Below are positions 9,316 through 18,810 of a stretch of 64,000 nt of DNA, piece after piece. Position 1 is the stretch's first letter; every line of letters starts with the position of its first letter. This DNA comes from Brachyspira murdochii DSM 12563 (GTDB lineage: Bacteria > Spirochaetota > Brachyspiria > Brachyspirales > Brachyspiraceae): the NCBI RefSeq assembly GCF_000092845.1, contig NC_014150.1, positions 2,293,510-2,357,509 on the forward strand. The letters run 5' to 3'. The notes beneath the pieces were generated by a model. It saw only the letters and a list, made by a program, of their open reading frames with translations, made no database searches and was not told where the DNA came from. Made by a program: the position numbers and the translations under genes.

Positions 9316-10926
9316 TTAATTAGTCTGCTCCAAATAGCAGTAATTAAATCTATGTCTTCCTAAAGGATTTAATACCAAATCTCTCAAATATGGATATACT
9401 ATAAAAGAATCTGATCTATAATATAGAGGTATAATAGGCATTTCATCTAAAAGTATAGCCTCAGCTTCTTTCATATTTTCCATTCTCAGTTTATTATCAT
9501 ATGATAACTTAGCTTCGGATATTAAACTATCATATTTTGCATTTGAAAAACCAGAGTGATTAACGCCTCCATAGCTTATCATAACATCAAGCATTGTCAT
9601 AGGGTCATAATAGTCGCCAGTCCAGCCCATTCTAGCAATTTGATATTTTTTCTTTGTAAGAGCTAATAATGTAGCTGGAAACTCTTCTTCCTGTAAGTCA
9701 GTATTGATATTTAAATTATCCTTCCACATTTTTTTAATAGCTTCTCCAACTTCATAAAACATACCGGGAGATACTTTTAACTGCAAAGCAGGATAGTTTT
9801 CTCCGTTAGGGTATCCGGCCTGAGCCATTAATTCTTTAGCTTTTATAATATTTTTTTCGTAGCTTTCTGTATCTATATAATTAGAAGATTCATCTCTAAA
9901 AGAATATCTAACACCTTTTACAGCAGGCGGTACAAAAGCACCAGCAGGAGTTTGAGATCCTTTTATTATATTATTAACTATATATTTTCTGTCTATAGCA
10001 AGCGATAATGCCTGTCTTACTAATTTATTTGTTAACGCTTCATTTGTTATATTTAATTCAAGATATATAGTTCCTATTGCATTATTTGGAACAATATATC
10101 CTCCATTTTTGAGATATTCCAACTCATAAGCAGGTGCTTCTAATGCTGAAAAATGTATTTGCCCGTTAGTAATTTGTTCAATAACTTTTACAGCATCAGA
10201 ATTTGACACAAAAGTTATTCTCTTAGCTATTATTTCATTTTTATCATAGTAGTAAGGATTTTCTTCAAATACTATTTTCTCATTTTCTTTTATTTCGCTT
10301 AATTTATATTGACCATTGCAAATATATGTTTCAGGTTTCAGCGTCCATTTATCTCCGTATTTTTCTATAATATCCTTTCTCAAAGGCACAAATATTCCGG
10401 TAGAAGCCAGAAAATCTATGAAGTACATAGATGGAGTTTCCAGTACTACTTTTAATGTATAATCATCTATAGCTTCCGCCCCTAAATTTGTTATACTCAT
10501 AAGTCCCATTCTTATATCTTTTGCATTTTTTATAATTTCCATCATATAGGCATATGATGCATTGATATTTGGGTCTACAGCCCTTCTCCAGCTGTATTGA
10601 AAGTCATAAGCAGTTACCGGTTTTCCGTCAGACCATTTTGCATTTGTTCTGAGATGAAATATATATGTTAATCCGTCTTTTGATATATCCCAGCTTTCTG
10701 CCATACCAGCTCTTATATTATTGTTAGGGTCTGTTTTTGTTAAACCTTCAAATGCATGCAGTATGTATGTACTTACTACACCTATAGAGTTTAGTGTAGG
10801 ATCTATCGTAGCAGGCTCACTTCCCATATTAATGACAATATCTCTTGTGGGATCTATTTCTTCATTATGACTATTGCAGGAAACGATTACAGTAATAATT
10901 AATAAAAAGAAAAAAATATTTTTCAT
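9316..10926 (-). CDS. Oligopeptide ABC transporter substrate-binding lipoprotein (OppA family), paralogue
   Basis: This SBP family 5 periplasmic binding protein has a lipoprotein signal ending VIVSCNSH (Cys near residue 17). Shared blocks with its neighbour include TIDPTLNS, NAKWSDGKPVTAYDFQYSWRRAVDP, IPAGAFVPP-like TPAGAFVPP and AGYPNGENYP. At 536 aa it is full length. It lies about 280 bp upstream of its paralogue with a repeat remnant between them, so they are probably separate transcripts. Differences in the pocket region (for example around residues 400-440) suggest divergent peptide preference. No permease genes adjoin it. Confidence 0.93.
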   Translation of the reverse strand: MKNIFFFLLIITVIVSCNSHNEEIDPTRDIVINMGSEPATIDPTLNSIGVVSTYILHAFEGLTKTDPNNNIRAGMAESWDISKDGLTYIFHLRTNAKWSDGKPVTAYDFQYSWRRAVDPNINASYAYMMEIIKNAKDIRMGLMSITNLGAEAIDDYTLKVVLETPSMYFIDFLASTGIFVPLRKDIIEKYGDKWTLKPETYICNGQYKLSEIKENEKIVFEENPYYYDKNEIIAKRITFVSNSDAVKVIEQITNGQIHFSALEAPAYELEYLKNGGYIVPNNAIGTIYLELNITNEALTNKLVRQALSLAIDRKYIVNNIIKGSQTPAGAFVPPAVKGVRYSFRDESSNYIDTESYEKNIIKAKELMAQAGYPNGENYPALQLKVSPGMFYEVGEAIKKMWKDNLNINTDLQEEEFPATLLALTKKKYQIARMGWTGDYYDPMTMLDVMISYGGVNHSGFSNAKYDSLISEAKLSYDNKLRMENMKEAEAILLDEMPIIPLYYRSDSFIVYPYLRDLVLNPLGRHRFNYCYLEQTN

Positions 10927-11276
10927 TTTTTACAGAACTCCGTAACAAAAATCATTTAACATATAATTTATTATTATAATTAAATATTAGTATAAAGTCA
11001 ATATTAATATAATACATATTTTTTTGTGATTTTATAAAGCGATAATAATTTTATTTATAATGTTTTATATTGTATAGTTTCACAAAAATATTTTTATGCA
11101 TATGTGAAAATATAATTATTAAAAAAATAAAAAATATAAGTTTTCTGTTTGTAAAAATATAAAAAAAATATGTTCAATAATTAAAATTCAATTGACAATC
11201 GAATTTAAATTTACTATACTAGAGTTTATTAAAAAACGATTAATTTTATTCAAAAATATTAAGTGGGGAGTTTTTT
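10927..11276. other. Divergent intergenic region, 350 bp
   Basis: It separates the minus-strand oppA gene from the + strand CoA-transferase operon. It holds the strong promoter at 11192-11220. An inverted repeat TTTCACA (11078-11084) / TGTGAAA (11103-11109) with 18-bp spacing could be a regulator site, but I cannot assign it. No small gene is seen. Confidence 0.5.
11192..11220 (+). promoter_or_regulatory. Strong promoter of the CoA-transferase/acyl-CoA dehydrogenase/flavodiiron operon
   Basis: TTGACA (11192-11197), a 17-bp spacer and TATACT (11215-11220) are near consensus. A GTGGGGAG ribosome site precedes the first ATG at 11277, consistent with high expression. Confidence 0.8.
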
Positions 11277-12626
11277 ATGGATTTTAAAAAGATTTATCAA
11301 GAAAAATTAACTACAGCAGAAGAGGCTGTAAAAGTTGTAAAATCAGGTGATTGGGTTGACTATGGCTGGGTAGTTGCTACTCCAATAGAATTGGACAAAG
11401 CCTTAGCTAAAAGACTTCCGGAATTAAAAGACCTTAATTTCAGAGGCGGAATATTATTTTGGGAGCCTGAAATATTCAAAGTTCCAGATGCTGCTAAATA
11501 TATGACATGGAACTCATGGCATATGTCCGGATTAGAAAGAAAAGCAATAGACAAAGGTTTCTGTTTCTATGATCCTATACGTTATTCAGAAATGCCAAGA
11601 TATTACAGAGATTTGCCAAGAGGCATAGATGTAGCAATGTTCCAAGTATCAGAAATGGATGAAAACGGATATTTCAGTTTCGGTCCTAATGCTTCACATA
11701 TGCAGGCTATGTTAGAAAGAGCTAAATGCGTTATTGTAGAAGTTAATAAAAATATGCCAAGATGTTTAGGTGCTGCCAATATAGGCGGAGAAGCAATTCA
11801 TATTAATCAGGTTGATATGATAGTAGAAGGAAATAATCCTCCTATAGTAGAGATGGGCGGCGGCGGAGCAGCTACAGAAGTAGATAAAACAGTAGCTAAA
11901 CTTATAGTAGAAGAGATACCAAACGGTGCTTGTTTACAATTAGGTATAGGCGGTATGCCTAATGCAGTTGGTTCATTAATAGCACAGTCTGATTTAAAAG
12001 ATTTGGGTGTTCATACAGAAATGTACGTTGATGCTTTTGTTGATATATCTTTAGCTGGAAAAATAACAGGTTCTAAAAAGAATATAGACAAAGGCAGACA
12101 AACTTATGCATTCGGTGCTGGTACTAAAAAACTTTATGATTATATACATAATAACCCAGAATGTTTATCAGCTCCAGTAGATTATACTAATGATGTAAGA
12201 GTAATATCTTCTATAGATAACTTTATGTCAATCAATAATGCTGTTGAAATAGACTTATTCGGACAAGTTAGTGCTGAATCAACAGGATTCAAACATATAA
12301 GCGGAGCAGGCGGACAATTAGACTTCGTATTAGGTGCTTATTTATCTAAAGGCGGTAAGAGCTTTATATGTTTGTCTTCAACAGTAAAAGGTAAAGACGG
12401 ACAATTACAATCAAGAATAGTTCCTAGCTTTGCTAATGGTACTATTGTAACAGATACTAGAGCTAATACTCATTATGTAGTAACAGAATATGGAAAAGTT
12501 AATTTGAAAGGATTAACTACTTGGCAAAGAGCAGAAGCTTTAATATCTATAGCACACCCTGATTTTAGAGATTCTTTAATAAAAGATGCAGAAAAAGCTA
12601 AAATTTGGAGAAAAAGCAATAAATAA
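11277..12626 (+). CDS. Acyl-CoA:acetate CoA-transferase (acetyl-CoA hydrolase/transferase family)
   Basis: It transfers CoA between an acyl-CoA (butyryl-CoA, 4-hydroxybutyryl-CoA or similar) and acetate in fermentative metabolism. At 449 aa it has family length. The N-terminal Ace_hydro domain starts [21 protein letters not shown]. The C-terminal half carries the [12 protein letters not shown] nucleotide-binding block and the catalytic-Glu segment [12 protein letters not shown] (Glu near residue 247), plus [25 protein letters not shown] near the end. It is first in an apparent operon with the acyl-CoA dehydrogenase fusion (65 bp gap), which supports a butyrate-type acyl-CoA substrate. Exact acyl specificity cannot be read from sequence. 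Confidence 0.88.
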   Translation: MDFKKIYQEKLTTAEEAVKVVKSGDWVDYGWVVATPIELDKALAKRLPELKDLNFRGGILFWEPEIFKVPDAAKYMTWNSWHMSGLERKAIDKGFCFYDPIRYSEMPRYYRDLPRGIDVAMFQVSEMDENGYFSFGPNASHMQAMLERAKCVIVEVNKNMPRCLGAANIGGEAIHINQVDMIVEGNNPPIVEMGGGGAATEVDKTVAKLIVEEIPNGACLQLGIGGMPNAVGSLIAQSDLKDLGVHTEMYVDAFVDISLAGKITGSKKNIDKGRQTYAFGAGTKKLYDYIHNNPECLSAPVDYTNDVRVISSIDNFMSINNAVEIDLFGQVSAESTGFKHISGAGGQLDFVLGAYLSKGGKSFICLSSTVKGKDGQLQSRIVPSFANGTIVTDTRANTHYVVTEYGKVNLKGLTTWQRAEALISIAHPDFRDSLIKDAEKAKIWRKSNK

Positions 12627-12691
12627 ATTTGAATATTGATTATCAATTTTATATACTATTAATTAAATAATATTGTTATAAGGAGAAGTAA

Positions 12692-14617
12692 ATGTTTAAA
12701 ACAACAGAAAAACATGAAGAACTTCGTGCCAAAATAAGAGCTTGGGCTGAAGAAGTAGTAACTCCAATAGCTCATGAGCACGACCAAACAGGTAAATTTC
12801 CAACAGAAGCTGTTAAACAATTAGGTAAAGCTAAATTAGATATTATGGGCTTACCTTTTGAAACAAAATATGGCGGAGCAGGATTTGACAATATTGCTTA
12901 TGCTATAGCTGTAGAAGAACTTTCAAGAGTAGACGGCAGTATGGGTGTAATTTTATCAGCTCACTGTTCTTTAGGAAGTTATCCTATCTATGCTTTCGGT
13001 ACAGAAGAGCAGAAGAAAAAATATTTAACTCCGCTTGCTGAAGGTAAAAAAATAGGTGCTTTCGGTTTAACTGAGCCAGAAGCAGGTTCTGATGCAGGCG
13101 GTACAGAAACTACTGCAGAATTAAAAGGTGATCATTATATATTAAATGGTGAAAAAATCTTCATCACTAACTCTATTGAAGCTGAAACTTATGTAGTATT
13201 TGCTGTTACTACACCTGGTATTGGTACTAGAGGAATCAGTGCTTTCATCGTTGAAAAAGGCTGGGAAGGATTTGAGTTCGGTGAAAAATACGACAAATTA
13301 GGTATACGTGCTTCTGCTACAGCTCAATTACTTTTCGATAACGTAAAAGTTCCTAAAGAAAACTTACTTGGTAAAGAAGGACAAGGCTTCAAAATTGCTA
13401 TGCAGACTCTTGACGGAGGACGTATTGGTATTGCTGCTCAAGCATTAGGTATTGCTCAAGGAGCTTATGAAGCTGCTGTTGCTTATTCTAAAGAAAGAAT
13501 ACAGTTCGGACGTCCTATCGCTCAGCAGCAAGCTATTGCTTTCAAACTTGCTGATATGGCTACTAAATTACGTGCTGCTAGACTTCTTATCTACAGTGCT
13601 GCTGCTAAAAAAGACAGACATGAACCTTATGGTACTGAATCTGCTATGGCTAAATTATATGCTTCTGAAATAGGTTTGGAAGTTGTAAACCAAGCTCTTC
13701 AAATCCATGGTGGTAATGGTTATATTAAAGGTGCTTATATAGTAGAAAGAGCTTACCGTGATGCTAAAATTTGTACTATTTATGAAGGTACAAGTGAAAT
13801 TCAAAAAGTGGTTATTGCTGCTTCTATACTTGGTAAAATGCCTAAATCTGGCGGCGGTGCTGCTGCAGCTGGTCCTATGGTTAAAAAAGGTCCTATCACT
13901 GGTGAAAGAAGAAATATCATCTTCAAAGAAGGTTCAGCTCAAGATAAAGTTGACGCTTTAGTAGCTGCACTTAAAAAAGACGGAATTGACTTCTCTGTTG
14001 GTATAGATATTAACACTCCTATAATCAATGCTGAAAGAGTTGTTTCTGCTGGTAAAGGTATTGGTGATAAAGGAAATATGAAACTTGTTGAAGATTTGGC
14101 TAAAGCTGCTGGTGCTGCTATAGGTTGTTCACGCCCTGTTGCTGAAGAATTAAAATACTTACCTATCATCAGATACGTTGGTATGTCTGGTCAAAAATTC
14201 AATGGTAACTTATATATAGCTTGCGGTATTTCTGGTGCTAACCAACACTTGAAAGGTATCAAAAACGCTTCTATAATAGTTGCTATAAACACTAAAGCTT
14301 CTGCTAAAATATTCAAAAATGCTGACTATGGTATAGTTGGAGATGTTAAAGAAATTCTTCCATTACTTACTAAAGCTCTTGATACAGGTGCTAAAAAACC
14401 TGCAGAAGTTCCATACAAAAAAATGAAAAAGATTACTCCTAAGAAAACAATCGAAATACCTAAAATCTATGTATGCAGCGGTTGTGGTTATGAGTATAAT
14501 CCATTCATTGGTGATCCAGAATCAGAAATAGCTCCAGGTACAGACTTTACAGCTCTTCCTGAAGAATGGGTATGTCCTGAATGTAGTGAAGAAAAAGCTA
14601 ACTTCATTAAGGCTTAA
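12692..14617 (+). CDS. Acyl-CoA dehydrogenase / ETF-alpha FAD domain / rubredoxin fusion
   Basis: This is a 641-aa three-part flavo-iron protein. Residues ~1-380 are a complete short-chain acyl-CoA dehydrogenase (FGLTEPEAGSDAGG, GIRASATAQLLFDNVKVP) with catalytic Glu365 in IYEGTSEIQ. Residues ~404-570 match the C-terminal FAD-binding domain of ETF alpha (VVSAGKGIG, GCSRPVAEE, LYIACGISGANQHLKGI, DYGIVGD). The ETF-alpha N-terminal domain is absent. Residues ~590-641 are rubredoxin, with Cys594, Cys597, Cys628 and Cys631 as the Fe ligands. An AAGGAG site precedes the ATG, and codon use is visibly biased to GCT, GGT and AAA with more C-ending codons than neighbours. The fusion allows intramolecular electron flow between acyl-CoA, two flavins and an Fe centre. 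The flavodiiron protein downstream is the likely partner. Confidence 0.93.
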   Translation: MFKTTEKHEELRAKIRAWAEEVVTPIAHEHDQTGKFPTEAVKQLGKAKLDIMGLPFETKYGGAGFDNIAYAIAVEELSRVDGSMGVILSAHCSLGSYPIYAFGTEEQKKKYLTPLAEGKKIGAFGLTEPEAGSDAGGTETTAELKGDHYILNGEKIFITNSIEAETYVVFAVTTPGIGTRGISAFIVEKGWEGFEFGEKYDKLGIRASATAQLLFDNVKVPKENLLGKEGQGFKIAMQTLDGGRIGIAAQALGIAQGAYEAAVAYSKERIQFGRPIAQQQAIAFKLADMATKLRAARLLIYSAAAKKDRHEPYGTESAMAKLYASEIGLEVVNQALQIHGGNGYIKGAYIVERAYRDAKICTIYEGTSEIQKVVIAASILGKMPKSGGGAAAAGPMVKKGPITGERRNIIFKEGSAQDKVDALVAALKKDGIDFSVGIDINTPIINAERVVSAGKGIGDKGNMKLVEDLAKAAGAAIGCSRPVAEELKYLPIIRYVGMSGQKFNGNLYIACGISGANQHLKGIKNASIIVAINTKASAKIFKNADYGIVGDVKEILPLLTKALDTGAKKPAEVPYKKMKKITPKKTIEIPKIYVCSGCGYEYNPFIGDPESEIAPGTDFTALPEEWVCPECSEEKANFIKA

Positions 14618-14652
14618 GTTTAAATTAAATAATAATAATTAGGAGGAAAATA

Positions 14653-15867
14653 ATGCATTGCGTTAGAAAAGTTACTGAAGATTTATATTGGGTTGGAGCT
14701 AATGAACACCGCTTGGCTCTATTTGAAAATGTTCACCCTTTGACTAAAGGTGTTTCTTATAACTCTTATGTTCTTTTAGATGAAAAAACAGTTCTTTTTG
14801 ATACAGTTGACTGGGCTGTTTGCAGACAATTCTTAGATAACTTAGAATATGTTTTAAATGGTAAAAAACTTGACTATATGGTTATCAACCACATGGAACC
14901 AGATCATGCTGCTTCTATAGACGAAGTTTTAATAAGACACCCTGAAACTAAAGTTATTGCTACTGAAAAAGCATTCATGTTTATGGATCAGTTCGGATTT
15001 ACTATTCCAGACGATAAAAAAATACAAGTAAAAGAAGGCGATACTCAAAAATTCGGCAAACACGAAATACTTTTCGTTGCTGCTCAAATGGTACACTGGC
15101 CTGAAGCTATGGTTAGTTTTGATACTACTAATGGTGTATTATTCTCTGCTGACGCTTTCGGTTCTTTCATCGCTTTAGACGGAAAACTATTCAATGACGA
15201 AGTTAACTTCGACAGAGATTGGTTAGATGAAGCTAGAAGATACTATACTAACATCGTTGGTAAATATGGTCCTCATGTACAAAACTTACTTAAAAAAGCT
15301 GGCGGAATCATTGATAAAATTAAAATGTTCTGTCCTTTACATGGACCTGTTTGGAGAAACAATCTTGGATATATCCTTGATAAATACAACAAATGGAGTA
15401 CATATGAACCTGAAGAAAAAGGTGTATTAATTGTATATGCTTCTATGTATGGTAATACTGAAAATTTGGTTGGCGTTTTAGCTTGCAAATTAGCTGAAAA
15501 AGGTGTTACAAACATCGTTATGCATGACGTATCAAGCACCGATGTTTCTTACTTGATTTCTGATACTTTCAAATTGAGCCATATTGTATTAGCTTCTGTT
15601 ACTTACAACCTAAATATTTATCCGCCTATGCATAACTATTTAGATGATATGAGAGCTCTTAACGTTCAAAAACGTAAATTTGCTATCATTGAAAATGGTT
15701 CTTGGGCTCCTAAATCAGGTACTTTAATGCAAGAGTTCATTGAAGCTAACTTAAAACAATGTGAGATTTTAGATGCTCAGGTTTCTATTACTTCTTCTAT
15801 GAAAGCTGCTAACGTTGGAGAAATGGATGCTTTAGTTGATGCTATAGCTGAATCTATTAAAAAATAA
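14653..15867 (+). CDS. Flavodiiron protein (rubredoxin:O2 oxidoreductase)
   Basis: It reduces O2 to water (or NO to N2O) in the cytosol using electrons from rubredoxin. The N-terminal metallo-beta-lactamase-like domain has all expected diiron ligands: H80-M-E82-P-D84-H85, His in MVHWPEAM, Asp in FSADAFGSF, and His in CPLHGPVWR. The C-terminal flavodoxin domain (~255-404) starts VLIVYASMYGNTENL. Length 404 aa fits class A flavodiiron proteins with no fused extra domain. It follows the rubredoxin-fused dehydrogenase by 35 bp with an AGGAGG site, so the rubredoxin domain is the obvious electron donor. A terminator follows. Confidence 0.94.
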   Translation: MHCVRKVTEDLYWVGANEHRLALFENVHPLTKGVSYNSYVLLDEKTVLFDTVDWAVCRQFLDNLEYVLNGKKLDYMVINHMEPDHAASIDEVLIRHPETKVIATEKAFMFMDQFGFTIPDDKKIQVKEGDTQKFGKHEILFVAAQMVHWPEAMVSFDTTNGVLFSADAFGSFIALDGKLFNDEVNFDRDWLDEARRYYTNIVGKYGPHVQNLLKKAGGIIDKIKMFCPLHGPVWRNNLGYILDKYNKWSTYEPEEKGVLIVYASMYGNTENLVGVLACKLAEKGVTNIVMHDVSSTDVSYLISDTFKLSHIVLASVTYNLNIYPPMHNYLDDMRALNVQKRKFAIIENGSWAPKSGTLMQEFIEANLKQCEILDAQVSITSSMKAANVGEMDALVDAIAESIKK

Positions 15868-15893
15868 TAATATAATATAACATATTATTGAAT

Positions 15894-15935
15894 AAAGGCC
15901 GATTCGGGTTTGATACTTGGGTCGGCTTTTTTATA
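15894..15935 (+). terminator. Intrinsic terminator closing the flavodiiron operon
   Basis: AAAGGCCGA pairs imperfectly with GTCGGCTTTT and is followed by T residues. Confidence 0.75.
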
Positions 15936-16005
15936 TAAATGATTTTTTTTTTTTGACGAAAATAATAAATACTAAATATAGGGGATAATAAGGAAATAAT
16001 TTTTT

Positions 16006-17628
16006 ATGGTAAGTATTAAAAGACAAAGACAGATTAAATTATTTTTTATATTATCTATTATATTAATCATAATAATAATTTTATTTTTTACATTTGGATA
16101 TTTTCCTTATGGGCTTCATAAAAAAAATATGTCTGATGTGAAAATACCAAAAGATAGTATCGCATATATTAGTGTGAAAAGCCTTGATAAAAGCATACTT
16201 AAATTTTCTGATTCCATATATGCATATAGAATATCTCATGACGAATCTATGTATGATTTTTCTATTCTTGTCAGAAGTGTAGATGCTTTCGCAAACAGAT
16301 TAAAAACAAATGATAATTTTTTTGTTAAAATGGTTTCAGATTCAATATTAAAAAGAAATGCTGCTTTGCTATTTTGGGGATATAATGGAAAATTAGAAAA
16401 CGCTGAAATTTTTTATCTTTTTGATATAGGAAGGCTTAATACTTTTTTATTAAATGCATTTTTTAATTCCGAAACTCTTACAATAGAAAATAATACTTAT
16501 AATTTGAAGAAAATTAATTATGACGGAAATAGAATATATGCTTTAGACAATGGTGCTCCTTATTTCTTTTTTAGTTTTTATAAGGGTGTTTTAATAGCTT
16601 CTAAAAATTATAATCATATTAAAAAAATTATAGATTTTTTTAAATCAAAACCTTCTGATTTAAATGATATAGCTTTGCTTGATAAAGTAAAAATTGAATA
16701 TAATGCAGACATTTCTTTTTATGTCAACAAAAATCTGTTTGATTATAATAAATGCGAAGGTTCTATTTTATTTGCCCCATTAAAATATTTTGATAATGTT
16801 TATAATATATATGGAAATATTAAACTTAATGACGATAACGGTCTTTGTGATATTTTTGTGGATTATGAGTACGGAGGTTCTGACAGATATTCTCTTTACG
16901 GATTAAATGGGAATATTGATATACAAAATTATCTCTCTAAAGACAGTACTATTATGTATTTAGGTGTAAAGTCATATTTGGCTGGTCTTTATCCTATAAT
17001 ATATAATGATTTGAAATTTAAACATGATAATGAACTTTCTTCTGAAATATTTAATCTATTTACAAAAATGAATGATGTATATTCATTTGGAAGTATAATT
17101 AATGATCTTTATGGAGAAATTGCTGCTGCTTATATAGAATCAAAAAGATCTGAACTTATTTATCCTGTTATTATATTTAATATAGAAAATGATAATTCTC
17201 TTTTGCCTAAATTAGAAATAGCACTTTTAAATAAATATCCTACTCTTATTAAAGGAGAAAGAAGCTATAACAATAATTTTATATATTCTTATGATTTGAA
17301 TAATGCTTCTAATGTACTTTATTATACGTTTATAGGAAGCATATATTTTGCAAGCGAAGATGAAAAGGCAATAGAAACAGTAATTGATAACAGCTACTCT
17401 TCAGAGACTTTGGAAGCATATATAAAATCTCAGACTTCCAAAGATATGAATGCTGATTATATATTTACAATACAGCTTTCTAAATCTCAGGATATATTAA
17501 GAAATTTTGATATACCTCTTAGAACTTGGAGCTATCCTAATAGTATTATAGTGGGTTCTACCATAGGCTCAAATTATACGCATATTAATATTGACTTTAA
17601 GGCTAATTTTAATAGTGTAACTAAATAG
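16006..17628 (+). CDS. Membrane-anchored envelope protein of unknown function, 540 aa
   Basis: A basic N-terminus (KRQRQIK) is followed by one strongly hydrophobic helix (residues ~11-35). The remainder is a large soluble domain, predicted periplasmic. The segment IPKDSIAYISVKSLDKSILKF just after the helix resembles the start of DUF3352-type proteins (a proline, then a hydrophobic beta strand), and the alternating strand-rich pattern continues to the end. The family assignment is weak. No catalytic motif or Cys pair is evident. It lies between two terminated units and ends 81 bp before prfA, so it may be co-transcribed with prfA. Confidence 0.65.
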   Translation: MVSIKRQRQIKLFFILSIILIIIIILFFTFGYFPYGLHKKNMSDVKIPKDSIAYISVKSLDKSILKFSDSIYAYRISHDESMYDFSILVRSVDAFANRLKTNDNFFVKMVSDSILKRNAALLFWGYNGKLENAEIFYLFDIGRLNTFLLNAFFNSETLTIENNTYNLKKINYDGNRIYALDNGAPYFFFSFYKGVLIASKNYNHIKKIIDFFKSKPSDLNDIALLDKVKIEYNADISFYVNKNLFDYNKCEGSILFAPLKYFDNVYNIYGNIKLNDDNGLCDIFVDYEYGGSDRYSLYGLNGNIDIQNYLSKDSTIMYLGVKSYLAGLYPIIYNDLKFKHDNELSSEIFNLFTKMNDVYSFGSIINDLYGEIAAAYIESKRSELIYPVIIFNIENDNSLLPKLEIALLNKYPTLIKGERSYNNNFIYSYDLNNASNVLYYTFIGSIYFASEDEKAIETVIDNSYSSETLEAYIKSQTSKDMNADYIFTIQLSKSQDILRNFDIPLRTWSYPNSIIVGSTIGSNYTHINIDFKANFNSVTK

Positions 17629-17709
17629 TTTTTTATTATCATTAATAGTAGTTGATAAATATAATTATTCATATATAATAGTCATTATTTTGGGAGAGAA
17701 ATTTATTTT

Positions 17710-18786
17710 ATGTCTATAATTGATAAACTTTCTTTGGTAGAAAATACATATGAAGATATAGTGCAGAAACTTAATGATGCAAATATAAAAGATAATAGAG
17801 TTATTCAGGATTTGATGAAAAAAAAATCTGAGATAGAAGATATTGTTGAAGAATACAGAAAATTAAAGACTGTATTAAAAGAAATAGATGATTCAAATGA
17901 GATGATTAATAATCCGGAAACTGATAAAGACCTTAAAGAGATGGCATTAGCAGAAATAGAAGAACTTAATCAAAAAAAAGAAGATATCATAAACTCTCTT
18001 AGACTTCTGCTTCTTCCAAAAGATAAAAATGATGGAAAAAATATAATAATTGAAATAAGAGTAGGTACTGGAGGAGATGAATCCGCTTTATTTGTAGGTG
18101 ATTTGTTTAGAATGTACAGCCGTTTTATAGAGAGAGCTAACTTAAAAATGGAGATAATAGATACAAGTCCTACAGAACTTGGAGGATATAAAGAGGTTAT
18201 ATTTTCTGTATCTGGAAAAAATGCCTACAGAGCATTAAAATTTGAAAGCGGTACGCATAGGGTGCAGAGAATACCTGCTACGGAGTCTGGAGGACGCATT
18301 CATACATCAGCTTCTACTGTTGCGGTTATGCCGGAGGCTATGGAAAGTGATGTTGTTATTAAAGATGAAGATATAAGAGTTGATATATTCCGTTCAAGCG
18401 GTCCGGGAGGGCAGTCTGTTAATACTACGGATAGTGCTGTTAGGATTACGCATTTGCCTACAGGATTGGTAGTGCAGTGTCAGGACGAAAAGAGTCAGCA
18501 TAAAAATAAGGCTAAAGCTTTAAAGGTACTTCGTGCTAGAATATATGAAAAAGAAGAAGCTGAAAGAAAAGCTAAAGAGGCAAAAGAAAGAAGAGAACAG
18601 ATTGGCTCTGGGGATAGGAGCGAAAGAATAAGAACTTATAACTTCCCTCAAAACAGAGTTACTGACCATAGAATAAATCTTACTCTTTATAAATTAGACA
18701 GATTTATGGACGGCGAGATAACTGAAATAACAGATGCTTTATTTAAAAAAGAGCAGGAAGATATGCTTGCCTCATATTCTGATTAG
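17710..18786 (+). CDS. prfA: Peptide chain release factor 1
   Basis: RF1 releases nascent chains at UAA and UAG. The GGQ catalytic motif is in [12 protein letters not shown] (~residue 230), and the codon-reading tripeptide is the RF1-type PAT in RIPATESGG, not the SPF of RF2. Length 358 aa is normal. An AGGAG-less but GGGAGAG site precedes the ATG by about 13 bases. It heads a run of closely spaced + strand genes (18811, 19525, 20965). The RF1 identity means UGA decoding depends on another factor, relevant to the UGA codons read as Sec at 35-36 kb. Confidence 0.96.
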   Translation: MSIIDKLSLVENTYEDIVQKLNDANIKDNRVIQDLMKKKSEIEDIVEEYRKLKTVLKEIDDSNEMINNPETDKDLKEMALAEIEELNQKKEDIINSLRLLLLPKDKNDGKNIIIEIRVGTGGDESALFVGDLFRMYSRFIERANLKMEIIDTSPTELGGYKEVIFSVSGKNAYRALKFESGTHRVQRIPATESGGRIHTSASTVAVMPEAMESDVVIKDEDIRVDIFRSSGPGGQSVNTTDSAVRITHLPTGLVVQCQDEKSQHKNKAKALKVLRARIYEKEEAERKAKEAKERREQIGSGDRSERIRTYNFPQNRVTDHRINLTLYKLDRFMDGEITEITDALFKKEQEDMLASYSD

Positions 18787-18810
18787 TATTTTTTTGATTA
18801 CGGATTATTT

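Noticed and set aside
11078-11109. Rex or CRP operator ahead of the CoA-transferase operon
   Set aside because: TTTCACA and TGTGAAA are inverted but 18 bp apart, unlike Rex (short spacer) or CRP (6 bp). The AT-rich background makes chance likely.
13452-14169. Long open frames in other phases across the dehydrogenase fusion
   Set aside because: They are low-complexity Leu/Val/Lys-rich or Ser/Ala-rich translations caused by the codon bias of the real gene, with no ribosome sites.
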